DNA from: Albifimbria verrucaria
Taxonomy: Eukaryota; Ascomycota; Sordariomycetes; Hypocreales; Stachybotryaceae
Length of the DNA: 64,000 nt
NCBI GenBank assembly: GCA_020081605.1
Contig: JAHREC010000016.1
Coordinates: forward strand, 1,302,001 to 1,366,000
Direction of reading: 5' to 3'
In this document: positions 49,540 to 61,729 of the stretch, piece after piece
Layout of the letters: each line of letters begins with the position of its first letter
Position numbering within the stretch: the stretch's first letter is position 1
Notes under the pieces: generated by a model
What the model saw: the letters and a program-made list of their open reading frames with translations, nothing else
Databases searched by the model: none
Told to the model about the DNA's origin: nothing
Position numbers and translations under genes: made by a program

Positions 49540-51304
49540 ATGCGCTACAACGATTGGTCATTATACGGTACATGTCTCCTTGCGGCTCTGCTCACACTCG
49601 TAGTGTATTGTTGGGTTGTGTGCTAACATGCAGCCTTCGATCTTGTGGCGGTTATAACTGTACGTCGACACCAATTGTTCAACGAGCTGTTACATGCAAG
49701 TACCTCAGTACTACAAAACGATCCAACTGTTCATAGATCTTCTTTAATATGGAAACGCCTCTCCTGACCATGACTTTAACAATGGCTGGGGTACTGTTCT
49801 TGGCGTCACAGAACTTCAGCATCGTCCAATTGCCACAAGTTGGATGCATGAATACTGGAAGGACCCTCTTCTTATGCAGCGCAAATACAAGAGTGTATTA
49901 GCAGAATACATCAATAAATTTGAGTATGGCTTGGGCCCGACTCCAAATCCTCCCCATATCAAAGTTTTGTTTGAACTGACAATAACGCATGCAGAGTATT
50001 CTTCAATGGCGCAATGCCGATTTCTCTCCACGGCCACGTTACGGACGCAACAAACCCGACAACAGTCGCAAGTATGCTAATGCGCCTAGCTATTTTCTCC
50101 AAACTTGAACGGCCGGAATCTATTCCCATTTCGTTGCCTAACGATCGAGAAAATGCAGCCAAACTATTAGGGTGGGAGAGGATACATCTGAACTCCCCAC
50201 GATGGGCCGTTGTCCAAGATTCTTTCGCTGCGGCGTATGGACCTTTAGTACGTCATTATTCTATGGAATGATACTTCATATATGATATCTAACATACGAC
50301 AACTCAAGGCCAATGTAAGTGCTCAACAAAATTGGCGCGATACGGCTACAGGCGCTTCAAGTATCAGCATCCAACTTGAGGGCCAAAGCAAACAACACAT
50401 TCTTAGGGATTTGGTCAATGCGAAGCAGCAAGGCTGTATTGGAGTTATTGTAGAGATCGTTTGCAATCAAAATAACGGAAGGGTTACCACACCAGAACAG
50501 CTGCGGAGTCTCCGCGAGGTCTGTGACGAGGCTGGCTTGCTTCTTGCCGTGGACGAGACAATAACGGCCATACGATGCGGTGCCCCGTATGCCTACCAGA
50601 GACCCGAGTTTTCTCATATACCTGTGCCAGACCTTATCTTCTTTGGGAAAGCGTTAATGACTTGCGGTATCGGTACTCATTTTGAATCATCGTTCATGCG
50701 CCGCTTTGGGATACAGTCAGATAATCATAGACGACAGGCTATAACGAACTGGCAGGACTCAATGACAATCGCAATACAATTGCCACTTCTCATTGATGCA
50801 TTTGGGGTGCTAGAAATGGCCACTAATGGCGATTGGGTTACGCGAAGCCGTAACATAGGCAGGAAAATCCGGGAGATCGCTTTAAAAAGAGCTAGCGATC
50901 TGGCTAATGAAGGTATAATCAACGAATCTGAAGTACTAGGAGGTCTAGACTCGTTCATATTTATACAAATAGACGTCTCTGAGTCGTTCCTTGTTATGGG
51001 CGCCAGCCTTGCCGGGCCATGGGTCCGTTGGGTGAGGTGGCTGCCAAGAATGGATCAATACCTGACGGACGAATCTACACTAGAGTCAATTCTAGGAGGT
51101 CATGATGTTGAAAGACGAAGGCAAATGTCTCAATGGCTAGATTCTCGAGGTCTAAAACCGTTATGGTGCTATGGATGTGGCAACGTGGCACGAAATCGAC
51201 GTCTTCCATGGTGCCGCAGATGCTGCGTAGACGTTTGTGATACTGATGAATGTATGGGGAGGCTCAGAGGGCATAAGTGCTTAGGCCGCTATGCGAAATT
51301 ATAG
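49540..51304 (+). CDS. class-III aminotransferase-like PLP protein with cysteine-rich C-terminal tail
   Basis: Fold-type I PLP enzyme-like protein. Proposed exons: 49540-49567 (MRYNDWSLY), 49634-50247 and 50309-51304, with introns GTACAT...CTAACATGCAG and GTACGT...CTCAAG. Exon 2 needs two repairs (near 49770 and 49985) and then reads FNNGWGTVLG, WMHEYWKDPLL, and later PISLHGHVTDATNPTT. Exon 3 has the class-III core: VIVEIVCNQNNG, LREVCDEAGLLLAVDE with the cofactor-contacting Asp, and PDLIFFGKAL whose Lys is the expected Schiff-base residue. After the catalytic domain comes a tail with eleven Cys (WCYGCG, WCRRCC, VCDTDEC, HKC), like a MYND or zinc-ribbon module. TAG at 51302-51304. Total about 540 aa. 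Substrate unknown; the long N-terminal extension before the PLP core is not standard for ornithine aminotransferase. Confidence 0.7.
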
Positions 51305-51820
51305 ATAACAGGATGTCTTCAGGATATGAGCATGGGGTTAATCACAGCACAAGGAATGAAATAAATAAAGGAGTCCGCAAGAACATATAGCATACTTTAG
51401 TCTTTGTAACTCATATGCTATAAGCTAATGTGATACCTAATATTCGTCTCTTCGGCTGTGGGCGAACTTCTGCCAGACATTATTTTGCTTGCGACTTCTG
51501 TGCCTACATTATGACATTCTAATAGTAGCGGCCTGGTATCTTTCCAGTGCATGAGGAAGCGACTATTGCTACCCAATCAATTGATGAGGCAGGAAGAGCT
51601 GCAGGCGACACCTGAATTGTGAGGCGCGTCAGCCGCTCGTTAAAGTCGACGCCCAGCCCAGCCGCCTCAATCACAAGAGCATCTTTCAACATTGTGTTTA
51701 GATAAATCGAATAACTCATAACCCATTACTGTCTCTCCTTGCAGTGGCTATGCGGTATTGTTCAATCATTGTCAAGACTAGCTGGATACCTACCAGTGCC
51801 CTAGCTAGTCGTCCATTACG
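51305..51820. promoter_or_regulatory. upstream region of the PNP_UDP-NB-ARC-TPR gene
   Basis: About 515 AT-rich bases between two same-strand genes. No gene supported; a 66-codon frame at 51519-51719 (minus) has no signature. Confidence 0.5.
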
Positions 51821-54800
51821 ATGACATTCATGTCCCGGCCAACCTCTCGTGGAGACTTTAGAATCGCCATCATTTGCGCACTAGCACTTGAATATGACGC
51901 TGTTTGCCTCCTGTTCGACGAGTTCTGGGATGAGGACGGTGACACTTTTGGAAAGGCCGAGGGGGACAGCAACCACTACACAACAGGTCGCATCGGCAAC
52001 CATCACGTCGTCTTAACTCTTCTTTCTCGCATGGGCAAAGTCAGTGCGGCCAGAGCAACAGCAAGCTTATGCGCAAGCTACAATAATTTACGGTTTTCAA
52101 TGCTCGTCGGGATATGCGGAGGGGTTCCGCGTGCTGGGAAAAATGATATCCTACTCGGCGATGTCATAGCCAGCAAGACTATTGTTCAATACGACTTTGG
52201 CAAGAAATATCCTAACCACTTCATACGAAAAGGCACTGTAGATAATAACCTACCAGAGGTCAACAAGGACATTCGCAGCCTCTTTGCAACATTTAGTACA
52301 GAAAGAGGAATGGGTCTATTTCAGAAGAAGGCAACTCAACGTCTTCTCGAACTTCAGACCAAGGTTTCTCAGTCAAAGTCTCAGAGGTGTATTTACGGTT
52401 ATCCCGGAAAGTCAGAAGACAAACTCTTTCGGTCAGAGTATCGGCACAAGCACCACAACTTGCCAAGTTGCATTTGTATAGAATGCAACAGTGCCTCCCA
52501 TCCGGTCTGTGATGAGGCCCTGAACCTATCTTGTGATGATCTTGGGTGCAATGAAAACTACCTAATAGCCCGAGAACGACTAAAAGGCTCCAGCCATGAC
52601 CTGCCTATTATACATATAGGATCTGTTGCATCAGGCGATACAGTAATGAAGTCCGGGAGGACCGTGACAGGATCGCGAAGACAGAGGGCATTATTGCCTT
52701 TGAAATGGAAGGAGCAGGCATCTGCGAAGAGTTGCCATGCCTTGTAATAAAGGGAGTGTGTGATTATGCTGATTGCCACAAGAACAAGATATGGCAGCAT
52801 TACGCAGCAGCGACAGCCGCCTCAGCCGCGAAGGCTGTTCTAGAATTATACATCCAGACGGACAAATCTCAGGAAATTGAGGGTTCAACAAGAAAACTCC
52901 CCAAAATTCCGGCAGACAACGTGTTGCAATGCCGATGGGTTGTTCCTTTTAGACGAAACCAAGACTTTGTGGGACGGGAATCGATCTTAGCACATCTCGT
53001 CAGAAGCGTACTGCCATCCGCCAGCAATGAGGATTCTCAATGGACTGCGATCGAGGGTCTTAGTGGTAGTGGTAAAACGCAAATTGCTCTTGAGGCTGTT
53101 TACTTGCTTCATGAAGCGCACCCAGACTTATCTATCTACTGGGTCTCTGCTATCAGCGTTGCTACTTTTGAGACCGCATACCGTGACATTGGACAAACAT
53201 TGGGGATATCAGATCTCGACAAAGGAGACATCCACCTCCTTGTCAAAGAAGCCTTGTGCCAAAGTGGGGATGGGTGGCTCATGGTTGTTGACAATGCCGA
53301 CGATGTAGAGCTGCTATTCGGAGGTGGTGAGAATGGGTTATTCAACTTTCTCCCACATAACCGCAAGAGTTCTATTCTCTTCATAACAAGGAATCACAGC
53401 GTCACTCAGAGACTCGATATCGGACCATCAAATGTGTTCTGTGTCGACAATATGGATAGAAATGAAGCAACCGAGCTCTTGATGAGAAGCCTTACCATAG
53501 CTCAACCAGAGGAACCAGAAGACACGACGAAGTTACTCGACATCCTTGCCGACCTACCATTGGCCATAACGCAAACGTCTGCGTATATGAACCGCGCAGC
53601 GGTGAACATTACGCAATATCTAGAACAGAGTTGCAATATCGAAAGTCACTCGGCGAAATTATTAGAAGAGGATTCTACGGACTCTGGTCGTTATACTGGT
53701 ATTCACAACTCGGTTGCGGCCATATGGTTTGACTCATTTAGATGTGTCTCGCGCGAAAGCCCTCTGGCTATTCAACTCTTGAAGTTTATGTCTTTTCTCT
53801 CTGATAAAACAATCTCGCGAGATATGCTCTTGCCCTTGAGTGATGATACTGCGCAATTGGACAAGGCAGTCAAGGTATTGCAAGCGTATCACTTTGTCAG
53901 AAAAATTGACAGTTCCGAGTCATATGAAGTTCATAAGCTCGCGCAATCATCAATGGTAAGATGGCTAGATGAGAACGAAGGGCTGGAGCATCATGCGACA
54001 CTGGTAATACAGCAACTTGATCATGCCGTACCTTTTCCAAGACATGAAAATAAGGACGTGTGGACTAGGATTCGACCACATATTCTTAGTGCCCTGAGAT
54101 TCCGCAAATATTCAGCTGACAAAAGGGCCAGATCAAGTCTGCTCTTTAAGGTAGCGGAGGATAAATCGCTACTGGGAAAGTACCAAGATGCACAAGGTCT
54201 CTACCGTGAAGTTGTAGAACTTGATACTCAGCTACTCGGGGCTCGGCATCCCAATACCCTTAGCAGCCTAAACAACCTCGCGACTGTCCTACAGAGCTTG
54301 GGGAAATACGAAGAAGCGGAATCAATATATCGTCAAACGTTTGAGTTGAAGACGGAGCTATTCGGTCTCAAACATCCTCATACTCTTAATAGCATGAATA
54401 ACCTCGCACTCGTGCAGCACAGCCAGGGAAATACAAGGAAGCCGAGGCTATGCATCGTCAGGCACTCGCCCTCAGGCTGGAAGTGTTTGGTCCTAGACAT
54501 ATCGATCCTCTAAATAGCATGAATAACCTCGCAAACACAATGCATAGCCAAGGAAAGTTCAAAGAGGCAGAGACAATGCATCAACACGGCCTTGCGCTGA
54601 GGATATCTCTACTTGGACCCAAGCATCCCGACTCTCTGAGCAGTATGGACAACCTCGCTCTAACACTACAGGGGCAGAAAAGATTCGAAGAAGCAAAGGC
54701 TATACATCAAAAGGCATTTAGACTAAGGAGCGAAGCACTGGGCGCAATGCATCCGCATACATTAGTTAGCTTAGACAACCTTGCATCTGTGGCATATAGC

Positions 54801-54976
54801 CAGGGATGTTGCGAGGAAGCTGAGAGTATATATCGACAGGTACTCTCAGCAAAAGCTCAAGAGCTGGGATGGAAGCATCCTAGTACTCTGGGCAGTCTAG
54901 ATGAGCTGACGGTTCTATTAGAGAGCCAGGGAGGTTCGAGGAGGCTATTGCAGTGCGATGTGTTGAGAAGAAGTAA
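51821..54976 (+). CDS. NLR-type receptor: PNP_UDP effector domain, NB-ARC, tetratricopeptide repeats
   Basis: Fungal STAND/NLR receptor with a nucleoside-phosphorylase-like N-terminal domain. Start MTFMSRPTSRGDFRIAIICA at 51821; residues about 12-340 are PNP_UDP (LALEYDAVC, LVGICGGVPRAGKND, then IIAFEMEGAGICEELPCLVI). The NB-ARC domain has Walker A IEGLSGSGKTQIALEA (about residue 412), Walker B WLMVVDNADD (about 487), SSILFITRN, LADLPLAITQTSAYM and an MHD-like YEVHKLAQSSMVRW. From about residue 770, seven TPR units of 42 aa (kinesin-light-chain type, YEEAESIYRQ / HPHTLNSMNNLA) reach the end. Three breaks, at 52655 (G3), 54429 (A3) and about 54932, are each repaired by one base; the stop is then TAA at 54974-54976, about 1,050 aa. 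Intronless. All nucleotide-binding motifs are intact. Confidence 0.93.
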
Positions 54977-55652
54977 CGCCTCAAGGTTGAATTGCTTGCG
55001 CTTGGGAGGCTTGCTTCCTCGTGGTAAACAGACATGGCAGGGCCATAATTTCTTATCTTTTCCTCAGATCTTCCTTCAATTCAAGCTATAGGCTGTGTAT
55101 TTTTAAATAGTTGGAAGCGCCAAGAATGGCTAACTTGTGGGTCTCGTGGTGATTGTTGCGATTCTGTAGTATAGCTTCGTGCATCCTAAAGTGTATGTAT
55201 CAATGGATACAAATATTCACTTATAATAAAGGGATGAGGTCCCTAGCAACTTTGAACAAAAATGTAGCTTAGTCGGAACATGAAACATTCTACATGGTTT
55301 CGGAAACATAAATACAATGACCATATTTTGTTAATTGTCTTGGTTATCGAAAGGAAGTGTGTTGCCATTTCAGGCTGAGCCAGATTGGTTGGTTGGCTGC
55401 ACAACTTCACCAACTATTGCGTAGAATTTGCAACAAAGATTGATTGCCTTGCTCTGTTACGCACATTGTTCTATCAACCCCATACCCAGCCACAGCCCGG
55501 CCCTTTGGTGGCAACGTGTTACTACGTTAGTAACCCCTGTATAGGGAGCCCAAGGCGCCGCAACGCCTGAGACAGCGAACACTCACTCACTGTCTTCCAT
55601 ACCCTCATCCAAACCGGTGTGCGTCCACAGCTATCCTTGCCAACCGCTCAGG
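54977..55652. other. intergenic region, right edge of the AT-rich block
   Basis: No supported gene. Composition returns to GC-rich at about 55.55 kb. Possible upstream exon or leader of the next gene at 55560-55652. Confidence 0.5.
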
Positions 55653-56369
55653 ATGCCTCCGAAACCTCCAGCGCCAACGCACTTCCTGTGCATACCCTCG
55701 CCGGCCCGCACCTGGCACGGAGCCTAGCGGCTTTCCGGGCCGACGTCACCAGCCCTCTCAGCTTCGGCATCCCCGCCGGTGCTGTCCGGCCGCTCGGTAC
55801 CTTGCACCTCACCCTGGGCGTTATGAGCCTCCGAGACGAGTCGCTTGGTCAGGCTCTTGAGGTGCTTAGAAATCTACGACTTGGTGATGCTCTGGCTGCA
55901 GCTAGGGCTGGCAGCTCAAGCACTAGCGCCTCTACGGAAAGCAAAGTCAGCTCCGGGGCCGCTGGTGAGGGAAAGCTGACCATCTCATTGCAAGGGCTTC
56001 ATCCCATGCAAGCGGCGTCCAAGACGTCGGTGCTCTACGCTCCGCCCTTGGACCCTGAAGGGACTCTCTATCGCTTCTGCCAGAATCTTAGAAAACCCTT
56101 TCTCGAGAGTGGCATCATGACGGACGACAACCGGCCTCTCCTACTACATGCCACTATCATCAACACCATCTATGTCAAAGGCCGTGCACGGGCGACCGGC
56201 GGCAACGGCTGACGATAGATGCGCGCGAGTTGCTGACACGATATGACAACTACGTATGGATGGAGGACATGCCGGTTGAGCGCGTGACGTTATGCCGCAT
56301 GGGGGCCAAGAAGATAGAGGAAGCGATGGGGATGAGGCGTACGAGGTTGAGGCGGAGGTTGAGTTTTGA
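55653..56369 (+). CDS. AKAP7-like 2H phosphoesterase / RNA-ligase-like protein
   Basis: Member of the 2H (two-histidine) phosphoesterase superfamily, in the branch annotated as AKAP7 2',5'-RNA-ligase-like. Start MPPKPPAPTHFLCIP at 55653; one base missing from the C run at 55695-55697, then HLARSLAAFRADVTSPLSFG. First catalytic motif LGTLHLTLGVMSL (HxT), second LLLHATIINTIYVKG (HxT), the spacing expected for the bilobal fold. After breaks near 56210 and 56324 it ends with RVTLCRMGAKKIEE and an acidic tail, TGA at 56367-56369. About 240 aa. Actual substrate (cyclic phosphate or 2',5'-linkage) is not predictable. An upstream exon cannot be excluded. Confidence 0.82.
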
Positions 56370-56984
56370 GGAAGTAGGGCCGGGCCAAGAGGAGATTCAA
56401 AAGAGAAGAAAAGACGGTTCTCAGAGAGAATTGCACGAAATTCGAATTGCACGTGAGGCATCTTTAGCTACTGTTATTCATATGTACTGTTATATGTCTG
56501 TTCACAGGAGATCATGATGTAAGTCTGACTCAAGGACACGCTGTAATACAACCAACGTTCTGAAGAACATAATGGTTAGAAACCAAATGCAACTAAGAAG
56601 GCCTTGTCAGCTTCTCAGCTTGAATTCGCAGCTGCAATTGCATCATGGCAAGCTTCTATATCGAGCGTGTTGGTTGGCCTGGGTGGAGTTGCAGCTGCTC
56701 CCCTACCTTGTCGCTTACATGCAGAGCCCCTCCATCTCCATTCCCACCACCATCTGGTCCAAACCCCGCTGCCTGGCCAATTCAACCTCCCACCCTCAAC
56801 CCTCCGTCAGCAACGGCAACTCCATACGTAACGCCTCCCCGGGACCCATTGCCTCCGCCAGGCACCGAGGAACTGCGACGAGCACGAACCCATCCCCGGG
56901 GCCTCGCTGCCCACCCCGTTCTGGGACGTCGGCGTCGCTGGACTTGAGCTTTGGGCTCGGGCTTGGACTTGCATCACTGCCACC
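56370..56984. other. intergenic region before the coiled-coil protein
   Basis: No supported gene. The last 250 bases are CT/CA-rich and contain overlapping pseudo-open frames; these probably form the leader of the next gene. Confidence 0.5.
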
Positions 56985-58696
56985 ATGCCGAACCAGCTTC
57001 CTCCTGCCAACCGACCTAACCTCCTCGATTTCACGACCTGACGACCATTGCTCCATGAGCACACCCGAGAAGCGCCGAGGCGGGACCGGCCCCACATCCT
57101 CCGCGCCGGCTCCTCGCATCTCGCCCGCCATGGGCCCGGCAACGCTGCCGCGACCTCGAGCGCCGTGACCTCCTCGACCGGCACCGGCACCGGCACCAGC
57201 AGTATGCCCGCCGTGCCGCCCCGAGCTGCCGTGGCTAACGTTGGCTCGGCAGCTGCGGATGATCCCCACGAGCCCGGAACCACGCAGGCCCCTGGCGGCA
57301 GACCGCAAGGACCGCAAGGACAAGGAAGGGGACAAAGACACCAAGGACCACATCACCACCGGGAGCGCCAGCCGCAGCAGCAGCAGCGCCCCGCGGTCAC
57401 CAAGGACAAGAAGCAGCGCGACCGCGATGCCGCCCTCCTGCGCGAGAAGGACGAACGCATCAGCTTCCTCGAGGCCGAGCTGGCGACCATGGAGCGCGAG
57501 TTCACCCGCGAGCTCGACAAGCTGAGCCAGAACGAGAGCGAGACGGCCACCTTCTGGCAGTCCAAGCACAGCGCGCTCAACCAGCAGTTCCTGCGCACCG
57601 ACACGAAGCTGCGCCTGCTGCGCGACGAGGTCGAGGAGCGCAAGACGGAGCGCGACGAGCTGCGCCAGGGCTGGGAGGTGCTGCACCGCGAACTACGCGA
57701 GCGCGACGACGAGATCCGCGAGCTGAGGGGCCAGGTGCGCGGGCTCAAGGAGTTCGTCAGCACCAGCACGCGCACCGACGGGCAGACGAGCGACGAGGTC
57801 TTTGGCGACGGCATGGCCAGGCTAGGCAACGGGCTGCAGAACTGGGTCATTGTCAATTTCCGGAAGACGAAGCTGGGTATGCTCCGCTCTTTGCCTGGTT
57901 TGTGGTGGCTCTGTCTGCTGCCACCGCTGTATTTTCAGACCTCTACTAACTTGTCGTAGACCTGTCGATATTAGATGAGGCGACGCTCGCCGAACTGAAC
58001 GACCTGGTGCCCATGTACGAGGAGCTGGTGCACACGTCCAAGGTACACCTCCTGCAGTCCTTGGTGTCGAGGATACTGGTCGAGACCGTCTTCTCCGCAT
58101 ACTACGTCGGCCTATCTGACGAACAGACGACGCATTTCCGGCAGATGGAACAACTGCTGAGCTCATTCGGTACGCCAAAACCTATGGACATCCCTCGCGG
58201 CTCGTCTTCTAATCATGTTCACAGCTCAATCAGACGAGGCGGTCAACCAATGGCGCGCATCCACACTCGCCCTCATCCGTCGCGAAGCGCCAGAATCTCT
58301 CCACGATCAAACCGCCACGTTTGCAGAGTCCGTCATCGCCCGTATAGCACGGCTCCTTGACGCCCTCACGGGCTCGTCCCCAACAAGGCCACCGAGGCGC
58401 GCGACTCAGCGCTCCGCGTCCTCGTCAACAACTCCATCGAGCTCGCGCGCCTGCTCGTCGTGCAAAAGGCCGTGCTGCGGGTGCACATGCCCGAGATCCT
58501 CCCGCATCAGCGCGTGCCGTTCGAGCCCGAGACCATGGACGACATCGGCGGTGAGGACGAGGATGCCCTTGCCCAGCGCGAGATCTGCTGCGTCGTGTTC
58601 CCAGGCGTCATCAAGCATGGCGACGAAAATGGCGGGCACATGCAGTATCGTAATGTCATTGCCAAGGCCAAGGTGCTATGTAGCCCGGAAGATTGA
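56985..58696 (+). CDS. conserved fungal coiled-coil protein, function unknown
   Basis: Family not recognised by name. A likely start is MPNQLPPANRPNLLDF (56985), or the internal ATG at 57055; the N-terminal frame is uncertain because of a stop at 57039 and breaks around 57140, 57290 and 57395. A Lys/Asp-rich low-complexity part precedes a long coiled coil (DKKQRDRDAALLREKDER, heptad-rich to about 57760). Two introns fit: GTATGC...TCGTAG (about 57875-57959) and GTACGC...TCACAG (about 58170-58224). The C-terminal helical domain includes VNQWRASTLALIRREAPES, NSIELARLLVVQKAVLRVHM, PETMDDIGGEDEDALAQ and a final VLCSPED with TGA at 58694-58696. The C-terminal domain looks strongly conserved; DDIGGEDE may be a binding site. 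Confidence 0.65.
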
Positions 58697-61600
58697 TCGC
58701 ATCACGGCTGTGCCTCGACTCCGGCATGGCAAGCTTGGCTATAGTTTCCATGGCGCAAGGGCTTGCTTCGACACGCACAACGATATAAATTACATTTGGC
58801 GAACATGTACTAGACTCGACTACCAGCATTCGTCTGTTTACAACATATTGGCCGTCTCAGAGACTGTGCTAAATACATGGAAATATGGCCACAATACACG
58901 ACTCGCCATCTATCCCCGGTGGTATATACAATCCTAAATGTTGCATGAAAAACGTCTTATGTCTAGGCTTTGCCTGATGTTTTTCAAGAAGGATCCTTTG
59001 GTACAGCGTCGCTACTAAGAAACATGGGTTTTGGGCTTCCCAGGTTGAGATGTTACCAGCTCGAGCAGGCGGGTTTTAGAACGAGGTTACAAATATATAT
59101 TACAGACGACATACTTCTAACAAAATCACTTTATGTTAAAACAACAAGTCCGTTTCAGAGCCGTGATGATATGATTGAGAAAAACATGAGCAGGCATTTT
59201 CTTCTTACCCATAAAGACCAAGGCTATTGGCCGTAGCAACAGGTTTGCTTGCAATTACGTGATTCGTGCTGAAATCAGTGCCACATATTCTTAATAGAGC
59301 TGATTTGGCGTAGGCCATGCTGCGCCCGCTGCCTCGTGGACGTCTAGATGCTTATCTTGGACGGAGTCGGCCCGGGGCTTATGACTCGACGTTTCATCGA
59401 TGGACAGATCGAGCCTTATACCCTCCGGAGATCTCAATTTTTACGCGCCGCAGGTTCATGTAAGCCAAGATTGGTGACCTTCGGGATTAGTGTTTGGAAT
59501 GATGTCGTGTCCAGCATCAAGGCTGCTGGCACAGCCATCCAGATACTTGCTGGACGGGCTGACCACCTAATGCAATCCAGCTGAGCTGCATCAGATTGCC
59601 TACCCGACTGGCGGGTTGCAGGCGACGCATTGTTTCATTTTCACTGTAACCATTTAGCAATGCAGATAATATACTCTGCAAGTCAGAATGCATGGCCAGT
59701 GGCCTAGTCTTCTGTGTGGAAACCCCTGATGGCCATGGTTTCTTCGCGGCTCATCATCTCACATACGTGAGAGTGATGCATAGCCCTAATCCCTCCCAAT
59801 ACAACGAATGGCACGATATCTCAACCAGCCATATCTTGGCCTGTCCGTAGCGGACCATTGTGAGTCAGAGCTTCTCGAGTCATAACCTCAAAGTCTCCGA
59901 GCGCGCAAACTCAGCCCTATGAGGGTGCTCAACGACCGCCATTGCTAGGGGAGGTGCATGTAAGTGGCTCTGCAGGGTTGTCGTGCTTGCCTGCCCATGG
60001 GCCCAGATGCTGATCCTCCGCTGTAATTGGTATGACCTTGGCAACATACCAGAAACGGTCTGGTACTCCAGAAAGCCACATCGGTCTGGCTGGTCCTGGT
60101 TTCCAAGCATGCACGATCGATTGCGTATCAGGAACAGAGGGTAGGCGAGTATTTGGGTGCGTCCCAGCAGCGATAGTCTCGGGCGAATGGAGCCTCAGTT
60201 CTCCGCAGTAAATACAGTTGTAATTCAAGTGAAGGATCGCGCGCGTTGATCCTTGTCAGTGGCATAGGGTCCCCACCACTGGGTGAAGGGAAGAAGATTC
60301 GCAAACTGCCCGTCTTGGTATTCTCGCCTAAGACATAGAGCAACGATCCATCCGTCCAGCGGCACGCGCGATACCACTACGGTAGATTCCTGCTGCTCCA
60401 CCTTGGCCATTAAGTGGTCTGTGACGTCCACGTACGAGCATATGCAGAAACAGCATGTCGTTAAGTGGGGTGGTGGTTGTGACGGCAATTAGCCTCTTGA
60501 GCCTCAATCTGTCGGGGTCTCTGCCGCTCCCACTTCAGCCGGTTCCATGTCCGCAACAAGCCGCTGTTCTGCTTGCCAGGCTAGTCGCTGCACATACATC
60601 TGGGGCTTGCAGTGGTGGCACCTCGGGATGCTCGATCTTGGCCATGGCGATGCATGATAATGCCCGATGAATGGTCATCCATGGCGTAGCACAGCCAGCA
60701 TGCGCAGTGCACTGCAACGCTCGTCTGATGCTATATCCGCCAGTGGTTGGGCCCTGTTAGCACTCGGTCTGGACTTTTACCTACTCTTACGCGAGACGGC
60801 CGGCGATCCGACAGGCGGTGCTGTCTTCGCAGCAGCCCGTCATCTCACACCCACCTTGGCCAAAGGCGTGATTAGTTCAGGCCACCACAACCGCGGGCTC
60901 GGACTGAAAACCGGTGAGAGTCGCGGCCTTGATTGAATTGGCTGCTCCCGGCAAAGGGTGTTCAGGCCTGGTGATGTGGTTTGTTGGTGGACCAGGGACC
61001 CCAGAAGCCTGATGTGCCGGATTGGACCTGTCGTTCATCGGGTCTTCCCGCCTGGTGGTTAGCTAGCTTAATATGTCTTGTCACGCTTGGTTCTAAGCCG
61101 ACTGCTTGCCCAAGCGTCGTCACGGCCATCTGCCATGAGGTTCTTCAGCGGAGAATTGCGCCGAAGCGAGGTGGTCCCCATGTGACTGGTGGTTAAACCG
61201 ATGCCTGATGAATGTCTTCGTGCCTCCGTTGACCCAGCTTCCGATTAATTAGATTCTTCCAACAGCATACGCCGGCGTGCTTGTTTTACCCAGTCGCTGT
61301 ATAAAGTCGAGGAAACCGGTCAAGTTGCCCGCCGCAGGCCACGGCTTCTCTCTCGGATCCACCAACACTCTTGGCTCAATCACAGAGAGACGAGTGCATT
61401 GCCGATTTCTGCCGGCGGTTATCGCGTTGTGCTTCGTGGTTGCTTAAGGAACTGCACTCGCAGACGTCTTCGTTGGCCCCCTTGTCAGCACTAGCTGCAT
61501 GATACAAAGACCTGTTCTGCTCTCTTTTGAAGGTCTCAACCGTAACCTAAGCTTTGTTAGCACTTCACCTAGGGCACGCCTAAGAACAACTCCGAGTTCG

Positions 61601-61729
61601 ATACCTGTCTTCACAGCTGAAGCTGGAAGCCTGGGTTTATACTCGACGTGGCACTCCTCGCATGGTACTGATGCTGCTGCTGGTGTCACTACCCCACCCT
61701 TTTCATCAGTCTTCACCAACACCATCATA
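58697..61729. other. 3-kb gene-poor region
   Basis: AT-rich to about 59.6 kb, then mixed. Open frames at 59348-59584, 60128-60343 and 60667-60936 carry no recognisable domain and have no intron signals that join them. Could be degraded genes or a subtelomere-like gap; nothing is supported. Confidence 0.4.

Noticed and set aside
57039..57041. Possible stop-codon readthrough (TGA followed by CGA) near the start of the coiled-coil gene
   Set aside because: The N-terminal frame is disturbed by several indels and an alternative start exists at 57055, so the stop may simply be out of frame.
56796..57686. 296-codon open frame on the minus strand
   Set aside because: Antisense shadow of the GC-rich coiled-coil gene; composition reflects the complement of Glu/Arg codons.
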